From the NCBI GenBank assembly GCA_024734495.1, contig JALMQS010000881.1:124001-188000 (forward strand): a DNA stretch of 64,000 nt. Direction: 5' to 3'. Position numbers and translations under genes: made by a program. Positions 1-10,456 of this stretch are shown here, piece by piece. The stretch comes from Forficula auricularia (lineage: Eukaryota > Arthropoda > Insecta > Dermaptera > Forficulidae). Position 1 is the stretch's first letter; each line of letters begins with the position of its first letter. Below the pieces are notes generated by a model. It was not told the origin of the DNA and did not search any database. It was given only the letters and a program-made list of their open reading frames with translations.

Positions 1-2996
1 GTATTTTTTCGTTTATTATATTTTTATTGAGGGTTTATTTATATCCTGTAAAACTTCGATTTATACCTCAACATTTCGGGAGGGGGGTTCTAATACTATA
101 ACCTCTCCCCGCTTGCTAAGGCCTTGAATTGTAGGTGCCAAAAATTGACGTCCTTACTACTAAAGTACTAATCTAATTACCTTTAAAATTTCACGTGGTT
201 CTTGAATTCTTGCCAATATGATTATAATTTAATAATAATAACCCAAATTTATAAATTATTTTATACTTTTTAGCGTCAAGTAATTATGTTTTTGCAATTT
301 TTAGGGTTCCGTAGCTATTAGGAAGACTTATGATTTCGAGATTTCATCATTCCTGCATAATATCTCTTACACTGTGATAAAATTATTACCTAGACTCTTA
401 ATTTTGGGAATACAATTTTTTTTGTGCATCCTATAGAGCGGAATACTTTTGGATAGGTCTTTTAAAATCCTAATACACCTGTTATGTATAGATTTTATTT
501 TGAAACGCCATTCACCCGTTATGTGTCTACAAATTGGCCAGCATTACCCCTAACTAATTTTTTAGCCCTTTGATTTAAAAAACCTCTAAAATTGATGAAA
601 GTAGCTTAATGAGAGTACTTACGATAAAAAATTATTTTACTATAAAATAATTTGGATGATAAATGAAAAACTACGAAACTCTTGAAACCGGAGTCCCATA
701 TTCTTGGATAAAGTGATGTATTAACAAAACAAGTATCCTTCTATGCATGAGAACATTTAATATCGTTTCAACAATAAAATAACGATTTATTTTTTTATAC
801 ACATTTTCTCTATTATTATAAGACCCTTGATCTTTCAAGTCTAACTAAAATATAGGTAGTGAGATTTTCCTATTTGCCCCTTCATGGTAGGCTTTTCTCC
901 CCACCTAGATCTTGACATCTAAACATTACATAATTTTATTTAACTTAGCTTCTCTATCTTTGCCTCATGCCTCATGTGATAACATCCCCCTTGTGCTAAT
1001 ATTTTAGAGTTACAAAAATTGTCAAAAACTGCCATTTTATTAGCATCTGCCAAATTTCATTATTCTAAATTCTTCCTTAGTGGATATATAATAAATAAAA
1101 ACAATTCCCCCCTAACTTTATAGGGCTGTAAATTGGAGAGGAAGGGGTTTTGAACTACAAATTATATGTAAGATCCTGTTTAATTTTTGCTTGAAAAATC
1201 AGACTTTAAAATATTTAGCATCAATTTAAAAACACCCTGTATAAGCGTGATTATAATATTTTTTTTATTATTCATATAAATATTCCCATCACAGTTAATC
1301 ATAAGATAAACGTTCTCATGATAATATCCTAATTAATACCCTGTCTAACTAAAATATAGATAGTGCAATTTCCCTATTTGGACTAGTGCGCCCCTTCGGA
1401 GCAGGCTTTTCTCTCCACTTGAGAATAAATCCAGACCCAGACAAAAACTAATGCAGCTATTTTTATACTCCACATATAGTTAAGGATTATTTTTTTTCGA
1501 AGTTGCAGATCAAGAACCTCAGAGGTCTTTAACTCTCCTTTCTTATCCTTGAAAGTTTCCTTTCTACTTTTTATTCGTCATTAAATAATTTCATTTGATT
1601 AACTTTTGTCACATTTTTCAAAATACAATATCTGAAAATCTTTATTTCTTTTCCTTAATATATTTTATACATACAATATAGAAAATAAAAAAAAAGGATA
1701 TTCACTCCATAAATCCTTAAAAAGTGCTTAGTTGGAGGTAAGGCGCTACATTAAAACTTCGATCCGAGGTTTTTTCTAAATAAGTAAATCGATTCTGCAC
1801 GTATTTATTGTTCATTCGACCAATTATCGACATAGAAAACAGATATATAATGTATAAAATTCTTTCAGGGATGATTTCATAAATTTCTGTATCACTTTTT
1901 ATGTCAAGAGTTGTTTTCAAGGTTATTTCCTTTGCAAAATATTTTGCTCACCTATGTCAGGGTCACCCAAAACACTTCTGTGAAAAAAACAGGCCAAGTT
2001 CGAAAAAGTAGTGAAATCTAGAATGCAGCCAAGTTAAATTCCCCAAGAATAACTAAGTTCAGAAAATAGATTTTGATAAAAAATGAATTTTAATAAAAAT
2101 TACTTCCATAAAGTAATTATATGCTAAAATATCTGAAAACTTTCAACATTTAATTAATTTTAAACAACATTTTAAATTAAAATTTGTACTTTTTATTTTG
2201 AATTTTATTTTTCAAATGAAATTTCTTTGACCGCTTTTTAATTTAATACCTAATAATATTTTTTTTTGTAGTTAATACCATACCTTCTCATGAAGGCTTT
2301 CTAGCTCAAGATATCCCGGTTAAAAAAATGCAAAATTACTACAGAAATATCATATTTTTAAATAATTTTTTGAGATTTTAACCCGCTTCTATATTTTATA
2401 AATTATTAATTTCTCTGAAAATATAATTTTTTCAATTCTTACTATTAAAGAAAGCAAAGTAGACCTTAATTTCGTTCATTTTTTTTTTTTTATCAAAATA
2501 GTTTTGAATTTTTTGAGATATTTTAAAAAGTCATCGCAATACACCATTTATAAACTGAACATGTGTGCCAAGTTTAAGCTCTCTAGATTAAACTATTCCC
2601 TGACAAAACATTTCGGGAAGCGTACTGAGTCTTATTTTCATTTTTTCCTTCAATTTTCATATAAGATATGATTTTATGCTCAGAATTCCAAATAGAAATG
2701 AATGGCCATGACAATTTATTACATTCGCTTTTTACGATCTGGTTAGTTATCAACCGAAGTGATAATGAACTGGATATGAAAAATATCGTATTATACTGAC
2801 TATTAGAAATAATTCTTTTTCTATATATTAAAATAACTTGTATTTTTTTACTTTTCAAAGATATGATATCACGTGAAATTTTCTACTTAACGAGGACAAG
2901 GAGATACCAAATAAGCCCCTGCTGATATAAAAATATGCTATGGCCCTCTTATATCTTGAAGTGATCACGCACATTGATATTTCATTTATATTTCAT
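1..2996. other. AT-rich non-coding DNA, no gene recognised
   Basis: No convincing exon, RNA gene or complete element was found. The longest open frames on the minus strand (near 1.7-1.9 kb and 2.6-2.9 kb) are AT-rich, lack recognisable motifs and carry no clear splice signals. The only internal structure noted is one diverged direct repeat. The block may be the downstream intron of the oxygenase gene whose exon lies at 3591-3715, because no later exon of that gene is visible here. Confidence 0.5.
839..905. repeat. Direct repeat, copy 1 (partner 1343-1420)
   Basis: Both copies start with TCTAACTAAAATATAG, continue through a CCTATTTG stretch and end in AGGCTTTTCTC followed by a C-rich CCAC. 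They are about 500 bp apart in the same orientation and have drifted. The second copy holds a short extra CG-containing stretch. No terminal inverted repeat or tail was seen, so the class is unknown. Confidence 0.5.
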
Positions 2997-3228
2997 ACTA
3001 GCTGCGAAACCTCCAGTGGGCCTCCTATTAACCAGGGAGATTTCTCCCCTGGACTCCGGGCCCTCCATCTATCTAAAGGTGTCTTACCTTCATAGTTTTT
3101 TCCAGATAGTACGTAACTCATTTGGGTAACAAGCTTGGTTGAAATTGCTCCAGGCGTTCCAGGGTATTGTTGGAACTTAGAACATACATACACAATTTTT
3201 TTGACACACACATTTTTTGATATATAAA
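2997..3228 (-). mobile_element. Helitron-like non-autonomous repeat
   Basis: Read on the minus strand, the unit begins AT-rich with a TGTGTGTG run and ends in CAGCTAGT, close to the CTAG-type end of Helitrons. The internal text, a short variable part after a weakly conserved stretch, matches a style of dispersed arthropod repeat that I recognise only by appearance. A 72-codon open frame on this strand is repeat-derived and is not listed as a gene. Related ends lie at 29428, 41387 and 58951. No Rep/helicase gene is present. Confidence 0.45.
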
Positions 3229-3590
3229 TAAGTCCAACACTTTTTACAACGAATTATAATTAGTTAAAAACCACTGTTGTACTTCATTTGTGACATTTTT
3301 ATAAACTCCACCCACGCACAATAAAAAATAGTTATACTTTGTAGTTAAATTGATTGAGTAAATAAAAACAAATTAAAATTAATTGGGGGCCATATCACTA
3401 CCTTCTTTTCTTTCAAATGGTGGAAACAACCTTCAAAATAAAATAAATATAAAGATATTTATTGACATTAATGATTCAAGAAGGAAGATTTGATATTTTT
3501 TTTTATTGAATAAATCTAGGCTAAAATCAATAAACGTTTCTCTTAATATAAATAAGGATGTAATTTAATTAAAAAGTGATCAGTGCTCAC

Positions 3591-3715
3591 CTTCTCCATT
3601 CGGATTCCATGGTTAACGAGGAACGCGAGGCCTTTCTGCGAAAGCGCTTTTCGCAATTGAGTCGCGATCCGGTTCATGCAAGGGCCATTGCAAGCGCCAT
3701 TGGAACCCGTCATGG
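3591..3715 (-). CDS. Exon of a 2-oxoglutarate/Fe(II)-dependent oxygenase (N-terminal DIOX_N part)
   Basis: On the minus strand a 125-bp GC-rich stretch (over 50% GC in surroundings near 28%) is bounded upstream by an acceptor (GTTTGCAG at 3716-3723) and downstream by a donor (GTGAGC, 3590-3585). It encodes 41 codons ending in ALSQKGLAFLVNHGIRMEK. The pattern of an amphipathic helix, then G-hydrophobic-F-hydrophobic-V-NHGI, is the hallmark of the DIOX_N domain of isopenicillin-N-synthase-like oxygenases, which bind substrate next to the Fe(II)/2-oxoglutarate core. The HxD...H iron site would be in later exons, not seen here. An in-frame ATG at 3713-3711 could be a start, but families usually have a VIDL segment before this point, so an earlier exon is likely. 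The exon ends on a codon boundary. The substrate is unknown. A pseudogene cannot be excluded. Confidence 0.62.
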
Positions 3716-4032
3716 CTGCAAACATCATCATAAACATTAGACCATTTCTTAAAATCATGAATTATGTACTTATTATCTATTTTACTAAATCGCTAAAAAT
3801 TCAATACATTTTAAAACTAAGACATAGGTATAAGCAAATCAAAGAGGGTTCTCTTCAGGATGCATATTAATTTTCACATATGTAGGAATCGATTTTCTGC
3901 TTTTTTTTCAATTAGAAATGTAATTTAATTTTCAATGTTAATCGGTTCGTGGCTTATGAAAGACTAATTAGCGAAGAAGGAGACCCCGCCTTTTTATAAT
4001 TAATCGAGCGCGATCTAGGAAAAATTATTAAC

Positions 4033-4072
4033 CAATCACCTTAATTACCAATTAAATCGACGGCTATAAAAG
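4033..4072 (+). promoter_or_regulatory. LTR promoter motifs (CCAAT and TATA box)
   Basis: A CCAAT pentamer at 4033-4037 lies about 30 bp before TATAAAA at 4066-4072 in the 5' LTR. The spacing suits an RNA polymerase II promoter with transcription starting about 25-30 bp further on. The same motifs occur in the 3' LTR. Assignment is by motif only. Confidence 0.55.
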
Positions 4073-4245
4073 AGACAAAGCCGTAATTAGCAGTTAGTTG
4101 CAATTCAGCCCTCACTGTGTGAAGAGCTGTTTTACACTCTCCAAGAGTTCGCCTGACGACTTTGGAACGATTGAAGGAACAAAGCTGTACGAAATCTTGT
4201 AACCACGAAGAAGTAATAAATTTCGGGCCTTGTGCCATTTATTTT

Positions 4246-4395
4246 GTTGAAAGTATTTTTCACTGCCTCAGGGCAACTTCTTATTTTGAAGAAAGCATAT
4301 TTCACTGCCCCCCGGGCAACTTCTTATTTTTAAAAAGCATTTTTCACAAGCCTCCGGGCAAATTCTTATTTTGGGAAAGCAAATTTCACGGCTTT
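4246..4395 (+). repeat. Imperfect tandem repeats inside the LTR
   Basis: Four units of roughly 45 bp, each with a TTTCAC core followed by a GGGCAA box and TTCTTATTTT. They lie downstream of the TATA box, probably in the transcribed R/U5 part. The 3' LTR has the same array at about 7280-7430. They may be transcript structure or binding sites; the role is unknown. Confidence 0.7.
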
Positions 4396-4524
4396 ACGCC
4401 ACCAAGAGAGGTTTTCACCTCTGAAGAAAATCGACGACACCGGAGCTCCACCGATATCTTTCCATCAAGCCTTTCGAGTCAAAAACTCATCTTCATCCAT
4501 CATCGGGGTTATTCCCTATAAATT

Positions 4525-4542
4525 TGGGGGCTCGGCCGCGGA
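4525..4542 (+). promoter_or_regulatory. Primer-binding site, tRNA-Pro-like
   Basis: Four bases after the LTR end the sequence reads TGGGGGCTCGGCCGCGGA. The TGGGGGCTCG start is the complement of the 3' end of proline tRNA, as used by several retroelements. The second half fits less well, so the primer identity is provisional. Confidence 0.65.
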
Positions 4543-4913
4543 TTCGTTAAAGGCTTTATCGGACGGAGCTGGACCATCTCGGTTCGGACCCTAGGAGGTT
4601 TGTCTCGACTCGCCTCGAGGCACCGACCGTTTTTGCGCGGGCAAACACATTTACCGCGCGCCCGGCAGCCAAGCGACGAGCGAAGGCAGGCGGCGTGGCA
4701 AGCAGCAGCAGCGGCCATCGACTGAAACGATTGAGTGAGGGTTAAGCAACACGACGACGGCAGCGCCACTCGCGGATAACAGCTGAACCAGCCACCCATA
4801 GGAGTAGCAGCAGGAATGCGACAGAAGAATTAAATAACGAGGTAAGAGCCGACAATCCCACTACACACCTACACACCTATCCCTCTTATCAGTTATAAGA
4901 CCACTATACAGTC
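4543..4913 (+). other. GC-rich leader of the LTR element
   Basis: Untranslated leader between the primer site and the gag start. Its first 270 bp are far more GC-rich than anything nearby. It contains several short upstream ATG codons and a good splice-donor match (GAG|GTAAGA at 4839-4847). Packaging signals would be expected here, but none can be named from sequence. A long minus-strand open frame in it is a composition shadow. Confidence 0.5.
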
Positions 4914-6536
4914 ATGGAACACAGTCCAATCAATTTTAGGGACGTAGAACCGCTAATAAAAAAATTCAACGGAACAGACTGTTATTCAATAGAAAGATGG
5001 GTGCAGGACATAGAATCCGAAGCAAGTATTCAAGGTTGGAATAGCTTGCAACTATTTACCTTTGGCAGACGGCTAATAACTGGACTAGCTAGGCTATTCA
5101 TAGAAAGTGAAAGAAACATTAATACATGGGATAAATTAAAAGAGACATTGCTAGAAGAATTTTCATTACAAGTAAACAGCGCGGATATTCACAAGCAGCT
5201 AGCCAGAAGAAAATTGCAAAAGGGTGAGCACGTTTATGAATACTTCCTGATTATGAAAGAGATAGCAAGCAGGGGAAACTTAGAAGACAAGGCATTAATA
5301 GAATATATACTGGATGGTATACAAGACATTAGTCCTAATAAAGTAATACTTTACGGGGCAAAAACATTAAAAGAATTGAAAGAAAAATTAAAAATTTATT
5401 CGGAAATCACTTCCAAGTCAGCTAACGTAGCAAATCATGCATGCAATAGACAGCCAGTTAGCAGTAAGGGTGGAAACGAAAACCTAATCACCAAAGAAGA
5501 CCCACCCATGAACATAGTTACAGTAAATAGTCAAAAAACGAAATCTAATCACAAGATCATTTCAATAAGCAACCACAAGATTAACGCCTTAGTAGATACC
5601 GGTGCAGGCTTATCGCTCATGAGCGAAGACATCCACAAACAGCTAGGTTCACCACAATTAACAGATTCAAATATTATTCTGAATGGGTTTGCATTTTCAC
5701 GAACCGGAAGTAAAGGATATTTTAAAACGACCATACGAATTGACAACGAAGATTTTAATATTAAATTTTATGTAGTTCCAAACGAAACAATAGACGAACA
5801 AGTAATTTTAGGAATCGATCTGATAGATCAGGCCGAAATTAAAATAGGACAAGATGACATTCAAATTATTAAAAACATAGACGTTAATAAAATTAATAAA
5901 ACAAGAACGGAAACAGAATCTCATTTAATAGATGAACTACGCATGGAAAACAATTCATTAAAACACGAAATTCAGTCAATGAAAAAGGAATTGAACAGTT
6001 TAAATAGAAGTCTCAACGAAGAAAGAAAAATTCAAAGAAACGAAATTAACCATTTAAAATTAAGGAACAACGAACTGCTAGATCAAAATAATTCATTAAT
6101 CGAAGTTATAAATTTAATTAAACACGAAAACAGGGAATTACACAAGAAATTATCAGATCAAGACAGTTATTTTGCGAAAACAGCTAACGCTTTGAAAGAA
6201 GAAAATAAAGATATCTCAAGTAAAGAAAGTCATTTAGAAGATGGTCAAGGGACAAATTCACCTATGAACAAAGACAAGATTAAGGGGTTTCAAGCAAGAA
6301 GAATTGGGGAACTTACGAAGAAAATTAGAATCAAAAGCCAAAATGATTACGCAGCCTATGACGTTACAAAGTTTAGTGGTCTTAAAGCTCATAAGATTAA
6401 TTTCAATTTCCCCTCAATACCAGTTAAAACCCATGTCGGTCGCTTACCTCAGACTATATTAAGTGTTCAAGAAGATACCCAAGTGAAGTGTTGTGTTAAT
6501 TATAAAAGTGTAAAAAAAAAAAAAAAAAAGTGTTAA
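4914..6536 (+). CDS. Gag-protease polyprotein with C-terminal coiled coil (540 aa)
   Basis: The only ORF of the LTR element. Residues 1-150 have the helical layout of a Ty3/gypsy-type Gag (W-rich helix, then a YEYFLIMKEI-like segment). No CCHC zinc knuckle is visible. An aspartic protease follows: VDTGAG at 227-232 holds the catalytic Asp (D228), and VILGIDL near 297-303 is the matching C-terminal motif. Residues about 338-432 are a strongly charged heptad-like coiled coil, unusual after a protease. The tail is basic and ends in six lysines from an 18-A run just before the stop. RT, RNase H and integrase are missing. The ATG at 4914 is the first in frame. It would make particle shell and maturation protease, with pol supplied in trans. 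A slip in the A-run would change the end. Confidence 0.85.
   Translation: MEHSPINFRDVEPLIKKFNGTDCYSIERWVQDIESEASIQGWNSLQLFTFGRRLITGLARLFIESERNINTWDKLKETLLEEFSLQVNSADIHKQLARRKLQKGEHVYEYFLIMKEIASRGNLEDKALIEYILDGIQDISPNKVILYGAKTLKELKEKLKIYSEITSKSANVANHACNRQPVSSKGGNENLITKEDPPMNIVTVNSQKTKSNHKIISISNHKINALVDTGAGLSLMSEDIHKQLGSPQLTDSNIILNGFAFSRTGSKGYFKTTIRIDNEDFNIKFYVVPNETIDEQVILGIDLIDQAEIKIGQDDIQIIKNIDVNKINKTRTETESHLIDELRMENNSLKHEIQSMKKELNSLNRSLNEERKIQRNEINHLKLRNNELLDQNNSLIEVINLIKHENRELHKKLSDQDSYFAKTANALKEENKDISSKESHLEDGQGTNSPMNKDKIKGFQARRIGELTKKIRIKSQNDYAAYDVTKFSGLKAHKINFNFPSIPVKTHVGRLPQTILSVQEDTQVKCCVNYKSVKKKKKKC
6510..6527 (+). other. Poly-A run at the 3' end of the gag-protease ORF
   Basis: A homopolymer of about 18 A encodes the final lysines, two codons before the stop. 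Such a run is prone to polymerase slippage, ribosome slippage and sequencing error, so the C-terminal end of the polyprotein is not certain. Confidence 0.7.
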
Positions 6537-6914
6537 AATTAAGTGCCATGTGCAGAAGTAAAAAAAAAAGTGATAATTAGTGTGTGAAAGTGTTAGTTTT
6601 TAAGTTAAAATCAAAGAAATAGACAATTAAAAAACACTAAGTTTAAGCATAAAATTTTTTTTGTTTTGTTCAAGTAATTTTCAAGATCAATTTGTTTTGT
6701 AAAAAATAACAATAGTTAAGTTTAGTTTTAAGTGCTATTTCATTGTAAAAAAAAATATAATAATTCTGTATTTTATGATTAAGTTAAAAATACCTAAACG
6801 GTTTTAAAGAAGAAAAGACAATAACTAAATTAATTTTAAGTTGAAATATTTAACTATGTAAAAGATGATTGGTTATAAGTTCCGGGTCGTAACTTGATTG
6901 AGAAAGGGGAGAAT
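6537..6914 (+). other. 3' untranslated part of the LTR element with polypurine tract
   Basis: Non-coding A-rich region between the ORF and the 3' LTR, with several AAGTG repeats. It ends in the polypurine tract AGAAAGGGGAGAAT (6901-6914), directly against the TG of the 3' LTR, as expected for plus-strand priming. No remnant of a pol gene is seen in any frame. Confidence 0.75.
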
Positions 6915-7553
6915 TGTAGGAATCGATTTTCTGCTTTTTTTTCAATTAGAAATGTAATTTAATTTTCAATGTTAATCGGTTCGTGGCTTATGAAAGACTA
7001 ATTAGCGAAGAAGGAGACCCCGCCTTTTTATAATTAATCGAGCGCGATCTAGGAAAAATTATTAACCAATCACCTTAATTACCAATTAAATCGACGGCTA
7101 TAAAAGAGACAAAGCCGTAATTAGCAGTCAGTTGCAATTCAGCCCTCACTGTGTGAAGAGCTGTTTTACGCTCTCCAAGAGTTCGCCTGACGACTTTGGA
7201 ACGATTGAAGGAACAAAGCTGTACGAAATCTTGTAACCACGAAGAAGTAATAAATTTCGGGCCTTGTGCCATTTATTTTGTTGAAAGCATTTTTCACTGC
7301 CTCAGGGCAACTTCTTATTTTGAAGAAAGCATATTTCACTGCCCCCGGGCAACTTCTTATTTTTAAAAAGCATTTTTCACAAGCCTCCGGGCAAATTCTT
7401 ATTTTGGGAAAGCAAATTTCACGGCTTTACGCCACCAAGAGAGGTTTTCACCTCTGAAGAAAATCGACGACACCGGAGCTCCACCGATATCTTTCCATCA
7501 AGCCTTTCGAGTCAAAAACTCATCTTCATCCATCATCGGGGTTATTCCCTATA
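6915..7553 (+). repeat. 3' LTR
   Basis: 639 bp, TGTAGG...CCCTATA, about 99% identical to the 5' LTR. It is directly followed by the CATA target duplication. CCAAT and TATA motifs are repeated here, so it could drive antisense transcription from the oxygenase intron. Confidence 0.93.
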
Positions 7554-7557
7554 CATA

Positions 7558-7899
7558 TATACTTGTTTATATATTTTTTTAATAATATATATTAAACTGA
7601 GTGTTAATCTCTTGCCAATTGTAAGTCATGATTGACTTTCTCGTCGTGGAAAGAAGATGAAAACATTTCAGGGGGTTTCCAAGGTTCCTATTGTCTCTTG
7701 TACGTTTGAATATTTTAGTCACATAAAATATGTCATAGGGATAAACAATTTGGTAAAAGCATTTGTTTCTAATTTAACAGGAAAAAGGTATTTAATGTTT
7801 GAAAATTGCGAGTCTTTTTAAATGAGGCCTTATAGAGGGTTTATTGACTTTAACTCGTTAGAGCAAAAGCCATTTCTAATTACATTTAAAATAGTATAA
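7558..7899. other. Non-coding AT-rich DNA
   Basis: No gene or element boundary seen. A short piece near 7728-7765 (GTCATAGGGATAAA and following) resembles the repeat pair at 31085 and 34460. Confidence 0.4.
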
Positions 7900-7901
7900 T
7901 A

Positions 7902-8201
7902 CAGTAGAGTACCGAAAACTCGGCCTAATGCGGACCGAAGCGGGACAAGAGTTAGTGAAAATGCCGGATTATTGGCAATAAAATAATAAGTACGAGTGTT
8001 TCCTCAGAAAATACAGTACTGTACTTGTATGTATTGTTTGCTTAAGAATATAATAGAGAATAAACTGCCCAAATACCCTTAAACAAAGCAAAAGTACCTA
8101 CTTTATGAAGGCATAGAGCCTTACTACATGAAAATGGGTTTTTTTTGCCCTGGCAGGGTGTGACCGAGTTATCCGGATTCAGAGTTTTCGGGACTCTACT
8201 G
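7902..8201. mobile_element. pogo/Tigger-type MITE with TA target duplication
   Basis: Terminal inverted repeats begin CAGTAGAGT(A/C)CCGAAAACTC, matching the CAGTAGA-type ends of pogo/Tigger elements (Tc1/mariner superfamily). TA dinucleotides flank it exactly (7900-7901 and 8202-8203). It is 300 bp long with no transposase ORF, so it is a non-autonomous internal-deletion derivative. Confidence 0.85.
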
Positions 8202-8203
8202 TA

Positions 8204-9371
8204 GTAATTTAGGTAAATAAATACTGATAATGATTCTTTATAGGACGAGTCGTACAAAGGCATTTTCAGTAGTTATATGACTGTGTTGAATATTTTTTGT
8301 TAAGAAAATTTTCCTTAAAGAAATTTTAGAGTAGGTTCGATGTAGAGTTCTAGTTGGATATATAAACACGAACACTTACACTAATTGTTTTTTGAATCTT
8401 TGTTTAGATTTACATGTTTTACGACAAAAGTATCATAAAACAATTCTTTACGGTAGAAAATATATACTCGTAAAAATGAATTTTCAGAAACTACTAAGAA
8501 GTTTATTAAAAAATATCATATTAATCTCTTAAAGTTATTAGATACTATCGGAATTTGGTAGACTACAAAAAAATGAAAAAATACTCAAAACTACTTGTTA
8601 AGGCTTTGGTAGACAGTTTAAAAAACTGGAGAATTCTTTCAGGTTTAACGAATCATAGAGAAATTATAAAATTGCTTAAAATTTTTCTTTCTTTCGAGTA
8701 AGACCGCCCGTGGGAAATTTTTAACATATAAGAAATTATAACATTTAACAAATTTAGTAATTTCACCTTCAATCTCGAAAGAAATTTTTAGTTGCACAAC
8801 ATCTGTATTATCAGACACGTAGCCATGAATTTTGTTTTTGAGGATCAACTTGGAATAATATATGTATTAAGATTTGGTTTCGTATACTCAAAACAAGGAA
8901 ATTTCACTCATCTCTTGAACTTCCTTTGATTTTAGTAAAATCAAATATAAACGGATATTATATCACTCATTTTCCCTGAAGACATCACTTGGTATTATTC
9001 CATTTTATCCACAGCTTCCTTCTAAATTTTTTTAAACATTTCACCATATTTATTAAAAGTTTACATTTACATTATTTTTTTTTATTTTCAGAGTCATATG
9101 TTTATTCCAAGTTTTGGGTCAGGAAAAATTAATCTAGAATGCTGAAATAGTGAAAGATAATTTAAGGAAAAGCCTAAAGTTTTTATCTTATTGGGTGAAA
9201 TTAATTACTGTTAGAGTTGCACGTATCCGCTAAAAATAATAATAATAATTTACTTATGAGAAACAATGTGTATTAGTTGTCATCAATTATATTTTTCAAT
9301 TTCATACTGTAATTATTTTTTATATCATCTAAATCGATTTAAGATTATTAGTACACCTACAACTTTTGTTG
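8204..9371. other. Non-coding AT-rich DNA
   Basis: No supported gene. Open frames of 60-73 codons on the minus strand have no motif or splice context. Confidence 0.4.
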
Positions 9372-9413
9372 CTCCTGAAGATGGGTTAGCCACCCGAAAT
9401 ATATATATCGAGA
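9372..9413 (+). ncRNA. Hammerhead-ribozyme-like motif, core intact
   Basis: CTGAAGA at 9375-9381, stem II GGGT/ACCC around a TAGCC loop, GAAA at 9396-9399, a short ATATATAT stem III and a predicted cut after C9409. A CTC/GAG stem I closes it. One extra base (T) lies between the core and stem II, as in the other motifs of this window. About 40 bp downstream GTGAAACCTACC resembles the end of the copy at 60200-60448, so this is probably a solo or truncated copy of that family. Activity is untested. Confidence 0.55.
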
Positions 9414-10141
9414 TTAAAGTCTCTCCAAAAATAAAATCATTTTATTTTTATATCTTAATGTGAAACCTACCAAGTGTTTTTTATTCAATAATTTAAAAAA
9501 TGTTTCACTTAGTACCAACACCAAATTCCTTAAAAACTTCTACAGGGGCTAATTATTTCTCATAAAGGCCATGGTTTCTTTTAATGTTTAACGTAATTTT
9601 TTATGCATTATGCAAAAATCTTCTGGGACCATCCTGAATAATACCATCAATCATTAGACAACATTTTTTTCGTCTTCCCCTCTCAAAGCCTAGCAATGCC
9701 ACATTAACACTTATTTACGAACTTTCTATATGCTGAAAGAAGTAACTATCCTTATTACTCATATGGGATGAAATTTTCTTTTACACTGCAAATCGACTTC
9801 AATAAGTCCAAAAATAATATGAAACAGTCTCTGGGATCGATCATACTGTCACTAATAAAGAGGGATAAATAAATACTCTTAAATTTTTCATTAAGGATTT
9901 GTCTATAATGAAACTCGTTTGACTACATATGGCTTATAAAACTTTTATTTTAAAATATGTACTTACCTACAATTTGTTAACTATTTAGGTAATGATAAAA
10001 TAATATCTATCTATCTATATATATATATACAATCCAAATATCATTATCGATTCATCAGAATTATGAACTAGAAATTTAGCAAGGATATTTATTATTTGCA
10101 ACGAAATTTTCTCTGGAGAGAGAGGGACTGGTAGAACTTTT
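9414..10141. other. Non-coding AT-rich DNA with simple repeats
   Basis: No gene found. A CTAT/TA microsatellite is at about 10004-10030. Confidence 0.4.
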
Positions 10142-10244
10142 AATTGAAAGTAATGGAAAGCAGCCCAGGGGTAGTGAGGAAAGAAAAAATTAAAAGATAT
10201 CCAAATAAGGTGTAATTTACTGGAATCTTTCCTCCTTTCCTTTC

Positions 10245-10286
10245 AAACCGACGTTTCGGATGATTCTTCCCTCCTTTTCAGGGTTT
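10245..10286 (-). ncRNA. Hammerhead-like motif, G8 mutated
   Basis: Minus strand: stem I AAACC/GGTTT (5 bp), core CTGAAAA (10281-10275), an imperfect stem II, GAAAC (10257-10253) and GTC. The core differs from CTGANGA at position 8 (A for G), which breaks the C3-G8 pair, so it is probably weak or inactive. Its partner at 10414 has the intact core. Confidence 0.45.
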
Positions 10287-10413
10287 CAAGGGGTCAATGA
10301 AGGAAACAAATAAAATGCTTCCTTCCTCTCTCCACACCGAGTGTTTAAAACAGGCAAGTTTTATAGGTAGAGATTAAAGGAAGCATTTTATTTGTTTCCT
10401 TCATTGACCCTTG

Positions 10414-10456
10414 AGACCCTGAAGAAGGAGAGAAGAATCCTCCGAAACGTCGGTTT
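10414..10456 (+). ncRNA. Hammerhead-like motif, core intact
   Basis: Stem I AGACC/GGTTT (10414-10418 with 10452-10456, one G-U), core CTGAAGA 10419-10425, stem II GGAG/CTCC, GAAAC 10444-10448, then GTC with predicted cut after 10451. Stem III is only the palindrome ACGT, so folding may need two molecules, as described for minimal hammerheads of Penelope-like elements. Confidence 0.6.

Larger units (their letters stand above)
3881..4520 (+). repeat. 5' LTR
   Basis: It starts TGTAGGAATC and ends CCCTATA, 640 bp. The partner LTR is at 6915-7553. It holds the promoter region (CCAAT and TATA motifs) and a run of internal imperfect repeats. Differences from the 3' LTR include T/C near 4100, A/G near 4136, T/C in the first internal repeat and an extra C in a C-run. 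Confidence 0.93.
3881..7553 (+). mobile_element. Non-autonomous LTR retrotransposon (gag-protease only), full length
   Basis: A complete element of 3673 bp: 5' LTR, primer-binding site, GC-rich leader, one ORF, polypurine tract and 3' LTR, flanked by a CATA target duplication (3877-3880 and 7554-7557). The two LTRs differ at about four positions in 640 (three substitutions and one single-base indel), so the insertion is young. The gag and aspartic-protease style suggest a Ty3/gypsy-type parent, but reverse transcriptase, RNase H and integrase are absent, so movement would need enzymes from another copy. The element lies 165 bp from the oxygenase exon, on the opposite strand, presumably in an intron. 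Confidence 0.9.

Noticed and set aside
4162..4521. 119-codon frame in the 5' LTR
   Set aside because: It lies entirely in the LTR repeats and promoter region; its counterpart in the other LTR is broken by one base.
4509..4799. 96-codon minus-strand frame in the GC-rich leader
   Set aside because: Antisense to the element, low complexity (A and S rich), explained by composition.
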